DNA of 64,000 bases from Phalacrocorax aristotelis. Taxonomy: Eukaryota > Chordata > Aves > Suliformes > Phalacrocoracidae. Positions 60,840-64,000 of the stretch are shown piece by piece (within the stretch, counting starts at the first letter, position 1; each line of letters opens with the position of its first letter). Below the pieces are notes generated by a model. It had not been told where the DNA came from. It searched no databases and saw only the letters and a program-made list of their open reading frames with translations. The DNA lies in contig NC_134285.1 of assembly GCF_949628215.1 (NCBI RefSeq), positions 25,310,797 to 25,374,796 on the forward strand. Direction: 5' to 3'. Both the position numbers and the translations under genes were made by a program.

Positions 60840-63800
60840 CTGCAAAATGAAGAAAAAACAGGAAAGAGTTAGAAAAGCTGACAGTGGAGAGCAAGGGAAA
60901 CAGGAAACTACAAGCACTCTGGGGCATATCCTTTGCTATGGCAGGGGAGCGCCCATGCGGCATGCACCACCCGCACAACCTGGCCACCCCTGGTAAAAAG
61001 GCAGACGATGAAACGCTCATATATTTAACAACCTGTTGATAATGAACCAAATGGAATAACGCCGCAGAAAACCTCACCACCTCCAGCAATGGTGTCCTCT
61101 CACTGGCTGATCCCTGTCCTGAAAGGTGATCCCCAAGTGCTAATAATAGCAGTGAGTTTGGTGGGCCTCAACCTGGTGCCAATGGCAGACCAAGCTGTGT
61201 CTCCTGCACCCCGCAGCACCCCAGCCCTCCCTCCCCTTCTGTGCCATCGGGAGCTCCCTGCCTTGCAGCTGGGGGACAGGGCACACCTCCTGCCTTCAAA
61301 CAGGCACTTCTATCCCTCTGCACACTGATTTGCACTTCTCACAAAGATTATTCTCACTGTTTGGCTCTGGATCACAAGATAATTGCTGCCTATGTGTAGC
61401 TCAGAGATTTTAAGAGCTGTTGATGATGTCCCTTTCTAGATTTTAAGCGTGGGCACTGCTGTAATTGCTGGGGACGGGTACAAGCTCTCCTTTGCGCAGA
61501 TAACTGACAGATCACACACCCTGGCTCTATATAGTCCCAAGCCAACTGCCACCATACCACAGCGGTCAGGGTTTAGCTAGTGCTCCGCACTACCCATGGT
61601 ACAAACAGCCAAGGTCTGCATTAACCTGCCCCTCAGGACAGGGCTGTGGGCTCTTCTCGCTGAGAAAAAAAAAAAAGCCTTTTTCAGAAACAGCTACTTG
61701 CTAGTATACTCCTAGTCCTTTGGCCATAATCGATGCAGCTGTATGCTAGTGAAGCAAACAGGGGCTTGGATCTCACTCCTCATCTTCCACCCAAACACAC
61801 ACTGTTGTCAAACAGATGCCACTGGGACACATCACTGATACCAAATCATCACTGAATGACGACAGCAAACACAGCTCTAGCCCGAGCAGAGCAGCAGCAA
61901 TTGCATTCCCTGGTGCTTAGCTTAGTATGAGGGGGGAAAAAAAATTATAAAATAATCTGGGAGTCCATTCCTGCCTTGAGTTGCAACAATTACATTAGTT
62001 CTTAGGAGAAATTAAAGATAGCTCAGGACAATTTTCTTTAAAAAAGAAAAAAAAAAAAGACCAGCAGTTGTCATCAGGGTTACCAGCCCTCGTGTCAAAT
62101 GTGCATCCTCAAACCGCAGACTTCCAAGGACTGCAAGAGCCACTGCTGGCTGGGCTTCAAGGACGCTCAGCACCCGCCCGAGGGGAAGAGGTCATGTCCC
62201 CAGCACCGGAGGGAGAAAAAATATTTTTCTCTTTAAACAGCTTGTCAGAAAGCAGTGCTGGCACCTGTGGGGGTCTCTGGAAGGAATGAGACACACCACT
62301 GCTGCTTCAAGGTCACTAAAACAAAACGTACTTTCACAGAACTGGTTCATCCCAAGTTCCCAGTGGATTTCTTCTCTGCTTTCCCATGCCACAGGTTTGG
62401 GCAGCGGTGCCCCAGTGCTGGGACCAGGCTCCCCACCTTATTCCAAGTGTAAAATGCTGCATATACACTCACAGCCTTTCAGAGTGAGGCTCTGTCAGGG
62501 CAGCTTGGGCTTCACCCCAGCTGCTAACATCCTCTGAGTGGATGTCTTCAGGCTTTGTGTGCCAGGCACGGTATGAGACTGCTTGGTCCAGATTTTGGTC
62601 CAGTTTCTGGTGCTCTCTTCACCTACTTGTCCCTCACACCGAGGGCTTCACGTTGCTGGGAGCAAACAGGTCCTGCCACATCCCCTGTGCTGCACAGGGA
62701 CGCCTCTCACATCCTCACAGCAGGAAGGGAGGGTGATGCCCCTTCCATTGGGTTGGTGCACAGAGGCACTTGGAACAAGTTTCCAGCAAATTTGTGCACA
62801 GGAAACCCTGAACACAGATGGAGAAACCCTACCTACTCGCCCTGAGCCCAAAGGGACTATGGAATTCCCACCGCAACACCATGGGATGGGGACGCCTCCT
62901 CTGGAAATCCCATCCATCACAGGAGGCTCAGAAGCATTCATTCAGCTTTGCAGGTAAATTTGTTGGAGAATGCCTGAAATGCAGTGTGGCTACTGGTGCA
63001 TCCAGTGAAGTCCAGCGTTTTCCTTAATAACTGCATAACCCGAGACCCATCAGTGACCTTCTAGGGCTCCAAACACAAAGGCAGCTATTTGCCTGAGAAA
63101 GACAGAGGGAGACTTTTTCCACTAACCAAAAAAAAAGTCAAGCTCCTATTTGTTTTCCAGTTCTCCTCCTATAGCTATATAGGCCAGGAGAGCTCCCACA
63201 TCACATTGCCCCGTAGAGGACAGGCAGAGACCAAGAGCACGACCAAAACCGAGGCTTGAAATAGCACACCAGATGTGAGCAGAATGGTTATCATTAATGC
63301 CGCCATCCTTCTAATCAGTGGACTGTAAACAAGTCTGAAAAAACCAAACAAACAGAAATCCCTCCCCACTTGTCAAACCAGCAAGTCCAGCCGCTGGCTG
63401 GTAGACCTTAAACATTACATTCAAAAGCTCATGAAGCTCCTATGCAATGGCCCCGGCGTTCATCACATCTACCCGGCCAGTGGTGGCACATAGGCAGGCA
63501 GGCAGCTGGCGAAGCCGGGTGAAACATGATTTTACTACTGCAAAGCAAGTGTCTACAGGAGAGGTCCCAAGCCACAGACAGCAAGCTGATCTTTTTGGGT
63601 TACTGCTGCAGCAGGAAGACAGGCTGTACCTGCCGTTCCAGCAACATGCCTTCATGCTGGGCATTATCAGCCAGAAGACTTGGCAGTCTCTTCCTCAGCG
63701 ACAGTAATACTGTACATGATCAGTTTACACCTTCAAGTCCCAATGCAAGGACTAAGTTACTCAGAGCATGGAGAAGCACCCACCACTCAGCAGGACATGC

Positions 63801-64000
63801 AAAGAGGCTGCCCAGGGCAGACAGGAAGACTCTCATTGTCTGCCAGCCCCTGTGGCTCAGATCAAAGGAAATTTCTGCTCAGTATCCATAATGTTATTAC
63901 AGCCTTTACCACCTGGAGAAGCTCACCTTGTTTGGTGAAATTCATCCCCTTTCACAACCAGGAATCAAGCAACACACCAACAAAGGAAAGCTGTGCAAGA
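60840..64000 (-). other. RAB11FIP3: RAB11FIP3 intron (partial), no further exon recognised
   Basis: I looked on the minus strand for the exon before the 36-nt one (it must end in phase 2, so that T completes the codon) and found no convincing candidate. Short A-rich runs occur at 61665-61675 and 62037-62058. The N-terminal exons are expected to the right of the window. Confidence 0.6.

Noticed and set aside
63901-64000. Possible RAB11FIP3 exon ending at a GTGAGC donor near 63928
   Set aside because: The phase would fit but the translation does not resemble the family, the upstream frame meets a stop, and there is no good acceptor.

Overview
The window is nuclear DNA from a bird. This is inferred from three CR1 LINE fragments carrying the usual avian 3' end, compact spliced vertebrate genes, and a gene-dense, GC-rich core (about 14.5-43 kb) with short introns and many minisatellites, as is typical of avian microchromosomes. 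The species cannot be named from the sequence. There are no bacterial, CRISPR or retroviral features.

Layout, left to right. 1-14 kb: the N-terminal half of CFAP70 on the minus strand, 13 coding exons, continuing past the left edge. About 14.5-15.1 kb: a CpG-rich divergent promoter with an X-box-like (RFX) motif, between CFAP70 and MSS51. 15.6-18.7 kb: complete MSS51 on the plus strand, 6 coding exons. 18.7-24.8 kb: a complete paralogue of PITPNC1 (RdgB-beta) on the minus strand, tail-to-tail with MSS51. It has an 8-nt microexon and two competing C-terminal exons. 28.2-29.4 kb: a MYADM-family gene on the minus strand with its CDS in one exon. 30.3-32.9 kb: SEPTIN12 on the minus strand, 9 coding exons. 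37.9-41.8 kb: an unrecognised proline- and serine-rich gene on the minus strand, with a CpG-island first exon. 43.6-45.1 kb: an unusual degenerate GAGCAGCTT-type repeat field. 45.5-60.8 kb: the 3' half of RAB11FIP3 on the minus strand, nine coding exons plus a long 3' UTR; the first half lies past the right edge.

Exon limits were read by hand from splice consensus, matching intron phase and homology to remembered human proteins. Every junction listed keeps the frame. The genes do not form one pathway: cilium motility (CFAP70), muscle mitochondria (MSS51), lipid transfer (PITPNC1-like), membrane organisation (MYADM), septin filaments (SEPTIN12) and recycling endosomes/cytokinesis (RAB11FIP3). 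As I recall human gene order, CFAP70 and MSS51 belong to 10q22, while SEPTIN12 and RAB11FIP3 belong to 16p13.3. The interval near 18.7 kb is therefore a synteny junction, either a real lineage rearrangement or an assembly join.

The most interesting items are the duplicated, probably mutually exclusive last exons of the PITPNC1-like gene, its 8-nt microexon, the X-box in the divergent promoter, the 1.4-kb GAGCAGCTT field, a 20-bp perfect hairpin in a 147-nt SEPTIN12 intron, and the unrecognised gene at 38-42 kb.
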